8,204 nt of DNA from Fibrobacter sp. UBA4375 (GCA_002391195.1 DGRZ01000014.1:1-8204), one strand, 5' to 3'; positions 1 to 6,061 are shown, numbered from the stretch's first letter. Translations and numbers: made by a program. The notes: generated from the sequence alone by a model not told the origin.

Positions 1-236
1 AGATGCGCCCCGACCGTATCAAGGTGTTCCCGGGCATCTCGCTGATTGCAACCGTGGGTCATGGCATGACGAACAAGATCGGTGTGGCTGCAAAGCTCTT
101 CACCGCTCTCGCCGACAACAAGGTGAACGTCCGTATTATCGATCAGGGTTCTTCGCAGATCAACATCATCACCGGTGTTGACGAAGCCGACACCGAGAAG
201 GCCATCAAGGCTATCTACGGCGCATTTGTGAAGTGA
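1..236 (+). CDS. lysC: Aspartate kinase, C-terminal ACT domain (5' end cut off by window)
   Basis: This is the last 77 complete codons of a gene that begins left of the window; bases 1-2 finish a previous codon and the stop is TGA at 234-236. The protein reads GISLIATVGHGM, then GVAAKLFTALADNKVNVRII, then DQGSSQINIITGV, and ends in an alternating acidic/Ala helix. This is the pattern of the regulatory ACT domain at the end of monofunctional aspartokinases (usual form: LIAxVGxGM ... INIRxIxQGSSExNI ... V). Aspartate kinase phosphorylates aspartate as the first step towards lysine, threonine and methionine, and this domain normally binds the inhibitory amino acid. The kinase domain is not visible, so a fusion with homoserine dehydrogenase is excluded only on the C-terminal side. 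A strong hairpin terminator follows about 70 bases downstream. Confidence 0.88.
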   Translation, partial: MRPDRIKVFPGISLIATVGHGMTNKIGVAAKLFTALADNKVNVRIIDQGSSQINIITGVDEADTEKAIKAIYGAFVK

Positions 237-246
237 CGCCAAAGGC

Positions 247-289
247 GTCATCCTGAGCGGAGGCGCATAGCGCCGAAGTCGAAGGATCC
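247..289. repeat. Dispersed intergenic repeat, GTCATCCT...AGGATCC type
   Basis: GTCATCCT at 247-254 is closed by AGGATCC at 283-289, so ATCCT and AGGAT can pair as an outer stem. Inside lies a perfect small hairpin, GGCGC (262-266), loop ATA, GCGCC (270-274). The GTCATCCTGAGCG...CGAAGGATC wording is, from general knowledge, common in intergenic repeats of many bacterial genomes. It lies between the aspartate kinase stop and its terminator, so it would be transcribed. A related palindrome is at 4315-4334. Confidence 0.55.
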
Positions 290-304
290 AGACCCGCATT
301 AAAC

Positions 305-336
305 CGCCCCCGACTTCACGGCCGGGGGTGTTTTTT
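305..336 (+). terminator. Rho-independent terminator after the aspartate kinase gene
   Basis: CGCCCCCG (305-312) pairs with CGGGGGTG (323-330), giving an eight-pair GC-rich stem with one G-T pair. The loop is 10 bases (313-322) and six T follow directly (331-336). It ends the aspartate kinase transcript and insulates the small Cys/His repeat gene starting at 364. Confidence 0.85.
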
Positions 337-363
337 ATATATATTACATTCAGAGGTACAATT

Positions 364-618
364 ATGTCTCGTTGTCGTTTTTGCGGATCATCCAGTCACG
401 GGAGCGGTTGCTCCTACAGTCCCACCGGCAGGCATGTCCATAACGCCGACTCATCCCGTTGCGTCTACTGCGGTTCGTCCAGCTACGGTTCGGGTTGCAG
501 CTATAGCCCCACCGGCAAGCACAAGCACGGCCACGATGACGACAGTTGCGTCTATTGTGGCTCTTCCAGCTACGGTTCAGGCTGTTCATACAGCCCCAAC
601 GGCAACCACGAACATTAG
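364..618 (+). CDS. Small protein of three Cys/His repeats, putative metal binding (84 aa)
   Basis: The start is ATG at 364, preceded by AGAGGT at 352-357 with good spacing. An in-frame start at 328 would lie inside the upstream terminator and is rejected. The protein is three copies of one unit: C-x2-C-G-S-S-S-[YH]-G-S-G-C-S-Y-S-P-x-G-x-H-x-H. The first cysteines are at residues 4, 33 and 62, an exact period of 29. Each unit offers three Cys and two His (repeat 1: C4, C7, C16, H24, H26), and the linkers are hydrophilic (GHDDDS before repeat 3). There is no signal peptide or membrane segment, so it is probably cytoplasmic. The spacing suggests one zinc or other metal ion per unit, but this is inferred from the residues. 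I recognise the repeat only as a short motif seen in hypothetical proteins; function is unknown. A TATATT at 340-345 could be a -10 element, with no clear -35. A terminator follows at 662-695, so the gene seems monocistronic. Confidence 0.8.
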   Translation: MSRCRFCGSSSHGSGCSYSPTGRHVHNADSSRCVYCGSSSYGSGCSYSPTGKHKHGHDDDSCVYCGSSSYGSGCSYSPNGNHEH

Positions 619-661
619 GGCCAGCACATTGCAAAGCGTACTGCGATAAAGCCCTATTGGG

Positions 662-695
662 AAACGACCCGGAATCATCCGGGCCGTTTGCTTTT
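662..695 (+). terminator. Rho-independent terminator after the Cys/His repeat gene
   Basis: AAACG (662-666) pairs with CGTTT (685-689) and CCCGG (668-672) with CCGGG (679-683). One A-C mismatch separates the two, the loop is AATCAT, and GC then TTTT (692-695) follows. The T-run is on the + strand side, so it mainly serves the small + strand gene. The convergent esterase gene ends 40 bases away and may also use the hairpin, but no T-run follows in its direction. Confidence 0.75.
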
Positions 696-734
696 AGAGA
701 GGAACTTTTTGAAGCGACGGTTCTATCGCGGAAC

Positions 735-2207
735 CTAGTGCGTCACGACAATCCGTCGAGTGGCATCGCCCTGAACCTTCAGGAAGTAGCTTCCGCCGGC
801 AACCGCTTCCAGGGATACCGTTTCGCCCCTGGAGGCGCGGCCCGCCATCACCTTCTTGCCCTTCAGGTCAAAGACTCCGTAAGCCAGGTTGTCGCCTTCC
901 ACAACCGTGAAGCTCAGGTTCTTGTCGCCCATGGCGATCTTCGAGACCTTCGCGAATGCAGGCGCCTGCTTCCCTGCGGCTTCGAAGCTTGCCGGAGCGG
1001 CAGACTTCTGGAGGGCCACCACCGGTTCCTGCTTGCCGTAGGTCCCGGTCGCGAGCTTGTACAAAAAGTCGAAAGCCTTGTCCTGCACGCTGTCGGCAAA
1101 CACGATCTCGCTGCCGTCTTCTGCGGTACGGGTGCTGTTGTAGAACTCGTGCTTGAGACCGTAACCCACCGGGTTGTAGAATTCGTGGGCCACGCCCCTT
1201 GCCGTCAGGGCAGAATCAATGGCGTAGCTTCCATAAATGGTGGGGGTCTCGATTTGGAACTTGAAGGCCTTTGCAAAGGCGCTGTACTTTTCGGGCACCG
1301 CTTCGGCAACCATCTTGTCCGGCTTGGATATGGCGTGTCCCACGTTGTAGGGCATCACGTAGTCGGAATCGCCGTGGGCGAGGAACACCGGGACATCGCT
1401 GTTCTTCACGAGATCAATATTGTGGATGCCTCCCCAGAGGGCCACCACGCCGTCGGCGGTACCCCTATAGTCCCTTGCACCATACTGATTCAGTTTGCCC
1501 CAGGGGACAATTTCCTTCTTGTTGTCTTTCACAACAAACTGCGACGTGGAATCGATGTAAGAGGGGAAATCCCTTTTGCTCAGGGCATAGATGTTTTCAA
1601 GAGCCATCATGGCGCCTGCGCTGTTGCCCAGCACGTAAATCTTGCTGGGGTTGATTCTCAGTGCCTTTGCGTTCAGTCTCAGGTAACGGATGGCCGCATG
1701 CAGGTCCTGCACGCTCCTATAGACCGTGCGGGCGAAACTCGCGCTGTCGATGCGGAAAGGATTGCCGCTGCCCGTCATGACCACGCCCTTGCGGTATTCC
1801 AGGGACGCCGTCACGAAACCGCGGGCGGCCAGGGAATCCGCGTAGGCGACGGATTTCTGGTCAAAGTCGTCCTTGGCCGAGGCCACGAAAGCCCCGCCGT
1901 GGCAAATCACCACCGCCGCCCTGTCTGTACCGTTGTCGTTCACAGGTTCGTAGATATCCATCACGACCGGCTCCATCACCACCTGTTCCGATTCGTGGAG
2001 GTGCAGCATGTTCTTTTCCATCTTGAAAGACACCATCAATTCGGAGAGGATATTGTAGTTGCTCTTGTCCATGGTCGGAACATCGTAGGCGACGGTCACG
2101 GTCCTTGCGTCGCTGACATCGAAAAGGCGGTCTTTGTAACGCACGCCGTCGGCGGCAAAGACGCTGGTCATCCCCATGATCGCTGCTATCATAATCTGTG
2201 TTTTCAT
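735..2207 (-). CDS. Secreted alpha/beta-hydrolase (carboxylesterase-like) with C-terminal sorting-type domain
   Basis: The protein has 490 residues. The start is ATG at 2205-2207 with AGAGGA (2215-2220) seven bases upstream. Residues 1-18 form a signal peptide, with likely cleavage after VFA (18). The catalytic fold is clear: oxyanion-hole motif HGGAF (103-107), nucleophile elbow GNSAGA with Ser196, HGDSDYVMP with acid Asp282, and a late histidine (His353 in KHEFY). This matches the carboxylesterase/acetyl-esterase branch of alpha/beta-hydrolases. In a fibre degrader it may remove acetyl or feruloyl groups from plant polysaccharide, but the substrate cannot be read from the sequence. After a linker (about 395-420), residues 421-490 contain GVFDLKGKKVMAG and GGSYFLKV and end RRIVVTH. 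This resembles type A sorting domains of type IX secretion substrates, so export to the cell surface is inferred. The gene stands alone, divergent from the zinc-ribbon gene and convergent with the Cys/His repeat gene. Confidence 0.87.
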   Translation of the reverse strand: MKTQIMIAAIMGMTSVFAADGVRYKDRLFDVSDARTVTVAYDVPTMDKSNYNILSELMVSFKMEKNMLHLHESEQVVMEPVVMDIYEPVNDNGTDRAAVVICHGGAFVASAKDDFDQKSVAYADSLAARGFVTASLEYRKGVVMTGSGNPFRIDSASFARTVYRSVQDLHAAIRYLRLNAKALRINPSKIYVLGNSAGAMMALENIYALSKRDFPSYIDSTSQFVVKDNKKEIVPWGKLNQYGARDYRGTADGVVALWGGIHNIDLVKNSDVPVFLAHGDSDYVMPYNVGHAISKPDKMVAEAVPEKYSAFAKAFKFQIETPTIYGSYAIDSALTARGVAHEFYNPVGYGLKHEFYNSTRTAEDGSEIVFADSVQDKAFDFLYKLATGTYGKQEPVVALQKSAAPASFEAAGKQAPAFAKVSKIAMGDKNLSFTVVEGDNLAYGVFDLKGKKVMAGRASRGETVSLEAVAGGSYFLKVQGDATRRIVVTH

Positions 2208-2271
2208 GATGTTATCCTCTCTTTTTAATTCTTTGATACCCCTAATATATTTTCAAAAACCCATAATGTCT

Positions 2272-2299
2272 AATATATAATTTCTTTGTTTTTTATCAA
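2272..2299 (-). promoter_or_regulatory. Promoter of the secreted esterase gene
   Basis: Read on the - strand, TTGATA (2294-2299, -35) and TATATT (2272-2277, -10) are separated by 16 bases; each matches the sigma-70 consensus at five of six positions. Transcription would begin near 2265, leaving a leader of roughly 55-60 bases with the AGAGGA ribosome site. The -35 overlaps the inverted repeat ATCAAA (2295-2300) / TTTGAT (2304-2309), which could be an operator. A second TATATT (2244-2249) lies closer to the gene but has no -35 at proper spacing. Confidence 0.5.
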
Positions 2300-2360
2300 A
2301 AAATTTGATTAAATGGTTAAAAAACTGGAAATTTGGCTATTTTGCTAATGCAATCGCTGT

Positions 2361-2381
2361 CCCGGCATATGTCATGCCGGG
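2361..2381. repeat. Perfect intergenic hairpin CCCGGCAT / ATGCCGGG
   Basis: CCCGGCAT (2361-2368) pairs fully with ATGCCGGG (2374-2381) around a five-base loop. It lies between two divergent genes, where a terminator is not needed, and only a weak T-rich stretch follows. The GTCATGCCGGG wording resembles a widespread class of intergenic palindromes, perhaps related to the GTCATCCT repeats at 247 and 4315. It could also be a protein-binding site for either flanking gene. Confidence 0.45.
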
Positions 2382-2452
2382 CTCTTTGTCACACTAGACT
2401 TGACAGGTCTTTTTAGAATAATGACATTTGTATATGAAAAAAGGAGAACTTT

Positions 2453-2731
2453 ATGGAAATGAAATTCTGCCAGAGCTGCGGGATGCCGCTCACATCGGAA
2501 GTCTTGGGAACCAACGCCGACGGTAGCAAGAACGAAGAATACTGCGTCTATTGTTACAAAGACGGAGCGTTCACCAGTAACTGCACCATGGACGAGATGA
2601 TAGAATTCTGTTCCAAGTTCGTGGACGAATTCAACAAGAACACAGGCAAGAGCCTGACCCGCGAAGAGTACAAGGCGGAACTTAGCAAGTACTTCCCGAT
2701 GCTCAAACGATGGAAATCAAACAACATTTAA
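2453..2731 (+). CDS. Small zinc-ribbon protein (92 aa)
   Basis: The start is ATG at 2453 with a strong AAGGAG site (2441-2446) six bases ahead. The N-terminal half carries two Cys pairs, FCQSCGMPL (C6, C9) and EYCVYCYKDG (C31, C34), joined by GTNADGSKNEEY. This is the signature of the 'putative zinc ribbon' family (Pfam Zn_ribbon_2 type), found in many bacteria as a short stand-alone protein. A helical, charged C-terminal half follows (MDEMIEFCSKFVDEFNKN). The four cysteines should hold one structural zinc; the cellular role of the family is not established. No signal peptide is present, so it should be cytoplasmic. Its stop (2729-2731) lies five bases before the FISUMP start, so the two genes are probably cotranscribed and translationally coupled. 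A TTGACA at 2400-2405 lies upstream, but no -10 has the right spacing. Confidence 0.85.
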   Translation: MEMKFCQSCGMPLTSEVLGTNADGSKNEEYCVYCYKDGAFTSNCTMDEMIEFCSKFVDEFNKNTGKSLTREEYKAELSKYFPMLKRWKSNNI

Positions 2732-2736
2732 ACGCC

Positions 2737-3330
2737 ATGCGTTTCGCCCTGTTTTTCGCTCTTCTTCTCGCAGCTCTTTCTTCCATGGCCTGCAGTCAGT
2801 CTTTCACCGACTCCAGGGATGGCAAGTCGTATGACGTCGTACAAATCGGTTCGCAGACCTGGATGGCCGAAAATCTGGACTATGAAACCGACGGTAGCGC
2901 CTGCCCTGAGGGAGACTCCCGCAATTGCGAGAAATATGGACGGCTCTACACTTGGGAAGCTGCGCAAAACATTTGCCCCGAAGGTTGGCTGCTTCCCGAC
3001 AGCTTGGACCTTGCAAAGCTTGTGGAACAGGCTGGTGGTGAGTCTCAGGCTGGTGATGCCCTCAAGTCTACGGACGGATGGTTCAAGAAGGGGAACGGCT
3101 CCGACGCGTTCGGCTTCAAGGCGCTCCCTGCCGGCTATCGCGGCGCCGTTTATGAAGGCGAGGTCGGCGCTTACGACGGTATCGGCGGTTACGCCTATTT
3201 CTGGAGCGCCACCGAAACCTTGGACGGACTTGCCTACTACCTGTTTCTGGATTTCTCCAGCAAGGCTGCCGGCCTGAACGCTTTTGGCAAAGGGGATTCC
3301 CGCTCAGTCCGGTGCATCCAAAAACTGTAA
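2737..3330 (+). CDS. FISUMP-domain exported protein or lipoprotein (197 aa)
   Basis: The Fibrobacter succinogenes major paralogous domain spans nearly the whole mature protein: DSRDGKSYDVVQIGSQTWMA (25-44), ENLDY, CEKYGRLYTWEAA, CPEGWLLPD, the LKSTDGW block, FGFKALPAGYRG, a FWSATE block and the closing SVRCIQKL. The domain is expanded in Fibrobacter and present in some other phyla; its function is unknown, though it is typical of surface or exported proteins. Residues 1-18 are a hydrophobic signal sequence followed by Cys19 (SSMAC). The lipobox is imperfect (Ser at -3), so lipoprotein anchoring is probable but not certain. I chose ATG 2737 because it gives a normal signal peptide; an in-frame ATG at 2710 would add nine polar residues and overlap the upstream gene. 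Neither start has a clear Shine-Dalgarno site, which fits coupling to the zinc-ribbon gene ending five bases earlier. Confidence 0.87.
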   Translation: MRFALFFALLLAALSSMACSQSFTDSRDGKSYDVVQIGSQTWMAENLDYETDGSACPEGDSRNCEKYGRLYTWEAAQNICPEGWLLPDSLDLAKLVEQAGGESQAGDALKSTDGWFKKGNGSDAFGFKALPAGYRGAVYEGEVGAYDGIGGYAYFWSATETLDGLAYYLFLDFSSKAAGLNAFGKGDSRSVRCIQKL

Positions 3331-3335
3331 AGGAC

Positions 3336-3341
3336 TATATT
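3336..3341 (+). promoter_or_regulatory. Possible -10 element placed for a leaderless acyltransferase mRNA
   Basis: TATATT lies nine bases before the ATG at 3351, within the 20-base gap after the FISUMP stop. No ribosome site is at normal distance (AAAGGA at 3329-3334 is 16 bases away) and no -35 match is seen. If used, transcription would start at or just before the ATG. The alternative is readthrough from the upstream genes. Confidence 0.25.
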
Positions 3342-3350
3342 TACCCTACC

Positions 3351-4244
3351 ATGATTCACTCCTTTCTTGCACGGCTTTTTTCTTACGTTCTTTTCGGGGC
3401 GTTGCTCCTGTTGAACTGGAAACGCTCCACGGTCCGTGCAAACTATGACGTGGCCTGCAAGTGGAACCCGTCTGCGATAAAGGAAGACTTTCCGCTTTTT
3501 TACGAGAGATTGCTGTGGAACTTGTCGCGCCATGCCGCTGAACTGTTGTTCTGCTTTCCCCTGTTCAAGAGGCTTCCTCGTGAGTTGCTCGCTTACCCGT
3601 ACAGCCTTGGCGGTATCCGTTTCGAAATCGCTCCCGATTCCGAAACCGTACTTCAAGAAATGCGCAAGGGCGGCATTTTCCTGACGGCCCATTACGGAAA
3701 CTACGAGGCCATGGGCCCTTGGCTTTGCAGCCTCGGTATTCCTCTTGCGGCAAGTTATATTCCCGTGAAACCCGGCTGGCTTAACAATATTCTAGAAAAC
3801 CGTATTCGTGCCGTAGGCGGCAAGACCTATTCCGTGAACGCCAAGTCCCCCAGGGAATTTTTGCGCCTGCTGCAAGAAGGCCGGCTTTTCTGCCTGCTGG
3901 CCGACCAGGACAGTCGCATTCCCAGCGCCCAGTCCGGCACATTTTTAGGAGCTCCGGCCCACATGAATCCCCTGCCGGATTTTCTGCTGAAACATCGCCC
4001 TGAAACACCGCTTTATATCTGCTGGATTGAAGAACCTGACTTAAGGACAAAACGCTTTCATGCCGAAAAGCTTCGGGTAGGGGAGGGGGAGACCGTCATC
4101 GAGGCCTTCAACCGCTGGCTGGAATCCCGCGTTGCAAAAGAGCCTGCCCTGTGGTACAGCTTTACCCACCGCCGATTCTATAGCACAACGCCAGAAATTT
4201 ACAGTTGCGCAGCCCCGCCGCCGTCCCATCTTTCTAATTTATGA
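3351..4244 (+). CDS. LpxL/HtrB-family lipid acyltransferase (297 aa)
   Basis: This belongs to the lipid A biosynthesis (late) acyltransferase family, membrane-bound enzymes that move a fatty acyl chain onto a lipid A precursor or related glycolipid. Residues 5-22 form a hydrophobic N-terminal anchor. The hallmark H-x4-E motif is HYGNYE (His114, Glu119), preceded by GGIFLTA. LLADQDSR (182-189) matches the conserved DQD block, and WYSFTHRRF near the C-terminus matches the family's final W...HRR region. Length is close to the usual 290-310. The start is uncertain: ATG 3351 gives a normal N-terminus, while an in-frame GTG at 3312 would overlap the FISUMP gene by 19 bases. The last 20 or so residues (CAAPPPSHLSNL) are low-complexity and probably lie outside the domain. 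The gene follows the FISUMP gene by 20 bases and is likely in the same transcript. Which acyl acceptor it uses cannot be told. Confidence 0.85.
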   Translation: MIHSFLARLFSYVLFGALLLLNWKRSTVRANYDVACKWNPSAIKEDFPLFYERLLWNLSRHAAELLFCFPLFKRLPRELLAYPYSLGGIRFEIAPDSETVLQEMRKGGIFLTAHYGNYEAMGPWLCSLGIPLAASYIPVKPGWLNNILENRIRAVGGKTYSVNAKSPREFLRLLQEGRLFCLLADQDSRIPSAQSGTFLGAPAHMNPLPDFLLKHRPETPLYICWIEEPDLRTKRFHAEKLRVGEGETVIEAFNRWLESRVAKEPALWYSFTHRRFYSTTPEIYSCAAPPPSHLSNL

Positions 4245-4314
4245 GAAAATGTTGAAACAGTCTCTTAACTTGTCCTCCCATGGTTGTCTATATCAAATCC
4301 CACATCTCAAGCGG

Positions 4315-4334
4315 ATCCTCGCCTGCGCGAGGAT
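4315..4334. repeat. Palindromic intergenic repeat, GGATCCTCGC...GCGAGGATGAC type
   Basis: ATCCTCGC (4315-4322) and GCGAGGAT (4327-4334) pair perfectly over eight bases with a CTGC loop. With its flanks, the - strand reads GTCATCCTCGC...GCGAGGATCC, the same GTCATCCT...AGGATCC frame as the repeat at 247-289 but with a different core. No T-run follows, so it is not a typical intrinsic terminator. It lies between the acyltransferase and murJ-like genes. Confidence 0.55.
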
Positions 4335-4340
4335 GACATC

Positions 4341-4429
4341 TTGAAACAATCACTTCGCACCCCACATTCCACACTTCACATCTCCCAAGATCCCAACCAC
4401 TAACCCCTAGATCCTAGCCCCCCTATCCC
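4341..4429 (+). other. C-rich, G-poor tract directly before the murJ-like start
   Basis: I count 41 C and only 5 G in these 89 bases on the + strand, unlike any other stretch of the window. It includes CCAACCACTAACCCCTAG and two CCTAG copies (4406-4410, 4413-4417), and runs straight into the ATG at 4430 with no purine-rich ribosome site. Strong C over G bias in unstructured RNA is typical of Rho loading (rut) sites, so a Rho-dependent end for the acyltransferase transcript is one reading. A degenerate low-complexity repeat is another. Confidence 0.4.
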
Positions 4430-6019
4430 ATGAACAAAGCCGCCATCATCGTTGCCGTATCCATGCTCCTGAGCCGCGTCCTCGGGATTTTCCGTGAGAT
4501 GCTCCTGGCCCATGCGGCGGGCGTGTCCTTAGAGAAGAACGCCCTGGACCTGGCTTTCATGGTTCCGGACATTTTGAACCATGTGGTAAGTACGGGATTC
4601 CTGTCCATTATCTTCATTCCGATTTTTACGGGCTACAAGGTGGCAGGCGACGAGAGGGGAGGCTGGAAATTTTTCAGCAACGTGCTGAACACCTTCGGCA
4701 TTGCCCTCTTGATTCTCGTAGTTCCCGCCTTCATCTGGATGAAGGAACTTTTGCAGTTATTGACCGTCGATGGCGCTACGCCGGAACTTATCGAGCGCGC
4801 CACCTACTACGGCCGTATCATCTTGCCGGGTCAGATTTTCATTTTCGTAGGGAGTATCCTGGTGGCGGTACAGCATACCCGCAAGCAGTTCCTGGTGCCC
4901 TCTCTTACGGGATTAATTTATAACGTGGCCATTGTGGGCGGAGGTGCTGTAGGAATTGCGCTCAGTAAGTACACTGGCACGGATTTCGGTCTAGAAGGTT
5001 TCGCCTGGGGCGTGCCGGTGGGCGCCTTTATCGGCTTTTTTGCACTGCAAATATTCGGCGCCCGGATTGGCGGCGTGCGCTACGAATTTATCGTCCAGCC
5101 GACTCACCCGGACATTGTACGCTATTTCAAGATGATGCTCCCCATGTCCCTTGGCGTAGGTTCCATGTTCGGCCTGGAATTTATCATCCGTAGCTTCGGC
5201 GCGAATTTCGGACCCGAAGGTATTTCCAGCCTGAACTACGCCTACCGTGTCATGTACACGCTGGTGGCGGTGTTCGGCTTCTCTGTTTCCGTCACTAGTT
5301 ATCCCGACATGGCCCGCCTTGTAAAGGAGGGCGACATCGCGAGCCTGAACCGGAAAATCTGGAAAAGCCTTTCCCGCATGTTTTGCATCTTGATCCCGGC
5401 GGTGGTCGCCGTGTGGGCCCTCAGTTTCCCTGCGGTGCGTATCCTCTTTGAACGTGGCGCCTTCCATCGCGAAACGACCGAAGCCATTGCCGAAATCCTC
5501 CGCTGGTACTTGCCCGTGAGCCTCGGGCTTTGCCTCCAGGCGGTACTGGTCCGCAGTTTTTATGCCTGCGAGCGCATGTGGGTGCCCACGCTCCTCAACA
5601 CGGGCATCTTTGCCGCTACCATTCCCGCCTACATCGTGCTGGGCGCTCCCGAGTTAGGGCTTGGCATCAGGAGCGTTCCCATTATCGGCGCGACAGGCGC
5701 TATACTCCAGGTGCTCGCCATGATCTTGATGTGGGCAAAAAAGAACGGCACCGACGGCATGGGGGCGGCCCTCATGAATATGCTTCGGGCGTTGTTTACC
5801 TTCGCTATCATGATTGGGGTTGCGGTTGGTTTGGACCATGTTTCCGGCAGTTTTGTCCGTAGCGCAAACCTTATCGTTCTCGTGGCCTACAGCTGTGCTG
5901 CAGGAATCTTGCTGTTCGTGCTCACGCTCATTATCCAGCGCTATCTCGGCAGCAAGGACGCCAAGGATATTCTGAACGAGCTGCTGGGGAAGATCCTCCG
6001 CAAGCTCCATCTTGCTTAA
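4430..6019 (+). CDS. murJ: MurJ/MviN-family lipid II flippase homologue (529 aa)
   Basis: The protein is a polytopic membrane protein with some 14 hydrophobic segments, the length and layout of MurJ, which flips the peptidoglycan precursor lipid II across the inner membrane. The start region MLLSRVLGIFREMLLA matches the MviN signature (S-R-x-L-G-x-x-R-[ED]). Arg16, Arg22 and Arg273 (NYAYRVM) correspond, by memory alignment, to E. coli R18, R24 and R270 of the transport cavity. The FERGAF motif near residue 343 is also typical. Odd points: where E. coli has D39 and R52-R53, this protein seems to have Asn37 and Asn50-His51, and the usual EGAFSQAFVP reads TGFLSIIFIP. It may therefore be a divergent paralogue. 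ATG 4430 gives the expected 14 residues before SRVLG, but has no Shine-Dalgarno site. It is separated from the acyltransferase by 185 bases and converges on the GH45 gene. Confidence 0.85.
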   Translation: MNKAAIIVAVSMLLSRVLGIFREMLLAHAAGVSLEKNALDLAFMVPDILNHVVSTGFLSIIFIPIFTGYKVAGDERGGWKFFSNVLNTFGIALLILVVPAFIWMKELLQLLTVDGATPELIERATYYGRIILPGQIFIFVGSILVAVQHTRKQFLVPSLTGLIYNVAIVGGGAVGIALSKYTGTDFGLEGFAWGVPVGAFIGFFALQIFGARIGGVRYEFIVQPTHPDIVRYFKMMLPMSLGVGSMFGLEFIIRSFGANFGPEGISSLNYAYRVMYTLVAVFGFSVSVTSYPDMARLVKEGDIASLNRKIWKSLSRMFCILIPAVVAVWALSFPAVRILFERGAFHRETTEAIAEILRWYLPVSLGLCLQAVLVRSFYACERMWVPTLLNTGIFAATIPAYIVLGAPELGLGIRSVPIIGATGAILQVLAMILMWAKKNGTDGMGAALMNMLRALFTFAIMIGVAVGLDHVSGSFVRSANLIVLVAYSCAAGILLFVLTLIIQRYLGSKDAKDILNELLGKILRKLHLA

Positions 6020-6031
6020 GTCAGGCAATAC

Positions 6032-6061
6032 AAAAAAGCCCGGGGATTTGGTCCCAGGCTT
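6032..6061 (-). terminator. Rho-independent terminator of the GH45 gene
   Basis: On the - strand AAGCC (6057-6061) pairs with GGCTT (6036-6040). An inner GGGA/TCCC-type stem (6042-6045 with 6052-6055) lies across one mismatch, the loop is six bases, and a run of T follows (complement of A 6032-6037). It is placed about 33 bases after the GH45 stop. The + strand side lacks a T-run, so it is at best a weak terminator for the convergent murJ-like gene ending at 6019. Confidence 0.75.

Noticed and set aside
328..363. N-terminal extension of the Cys/His repeat protein
   Set aside because: The start would lie in the stem of the upstream terminator and has no ribosome site, whereas ATG 364 has AGAGGT well placed and begins directly at the first repeat.
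546..2228. 560-codon open frame on the + strand opposite the esterase gene
   Set aside because: It is the antisense shadow of the esterase. Its protein is rich in His/Val/Arg without any domain, and the - strand frame has a signal peptide, a catalytic triad and a ribosome site.
2400..2436. Promoter of the zinc-ribbon gene from TTGACA (2400-2405)
   Set aside because: TAGAAT and AATAAT lie only 8-11 bases away and TATATG 25 bases away, so no -10 is at 15-19 bases; the TTGACA also falls inside a small inverted repeat (AGAC/GTCT).
2421..2462. 13-codon leader peptide overlapping the zinc-ribbon start
   Set aside because: It has no ribosome site, no notable codon run and no attenuator structure; such short frames are expected by chance.
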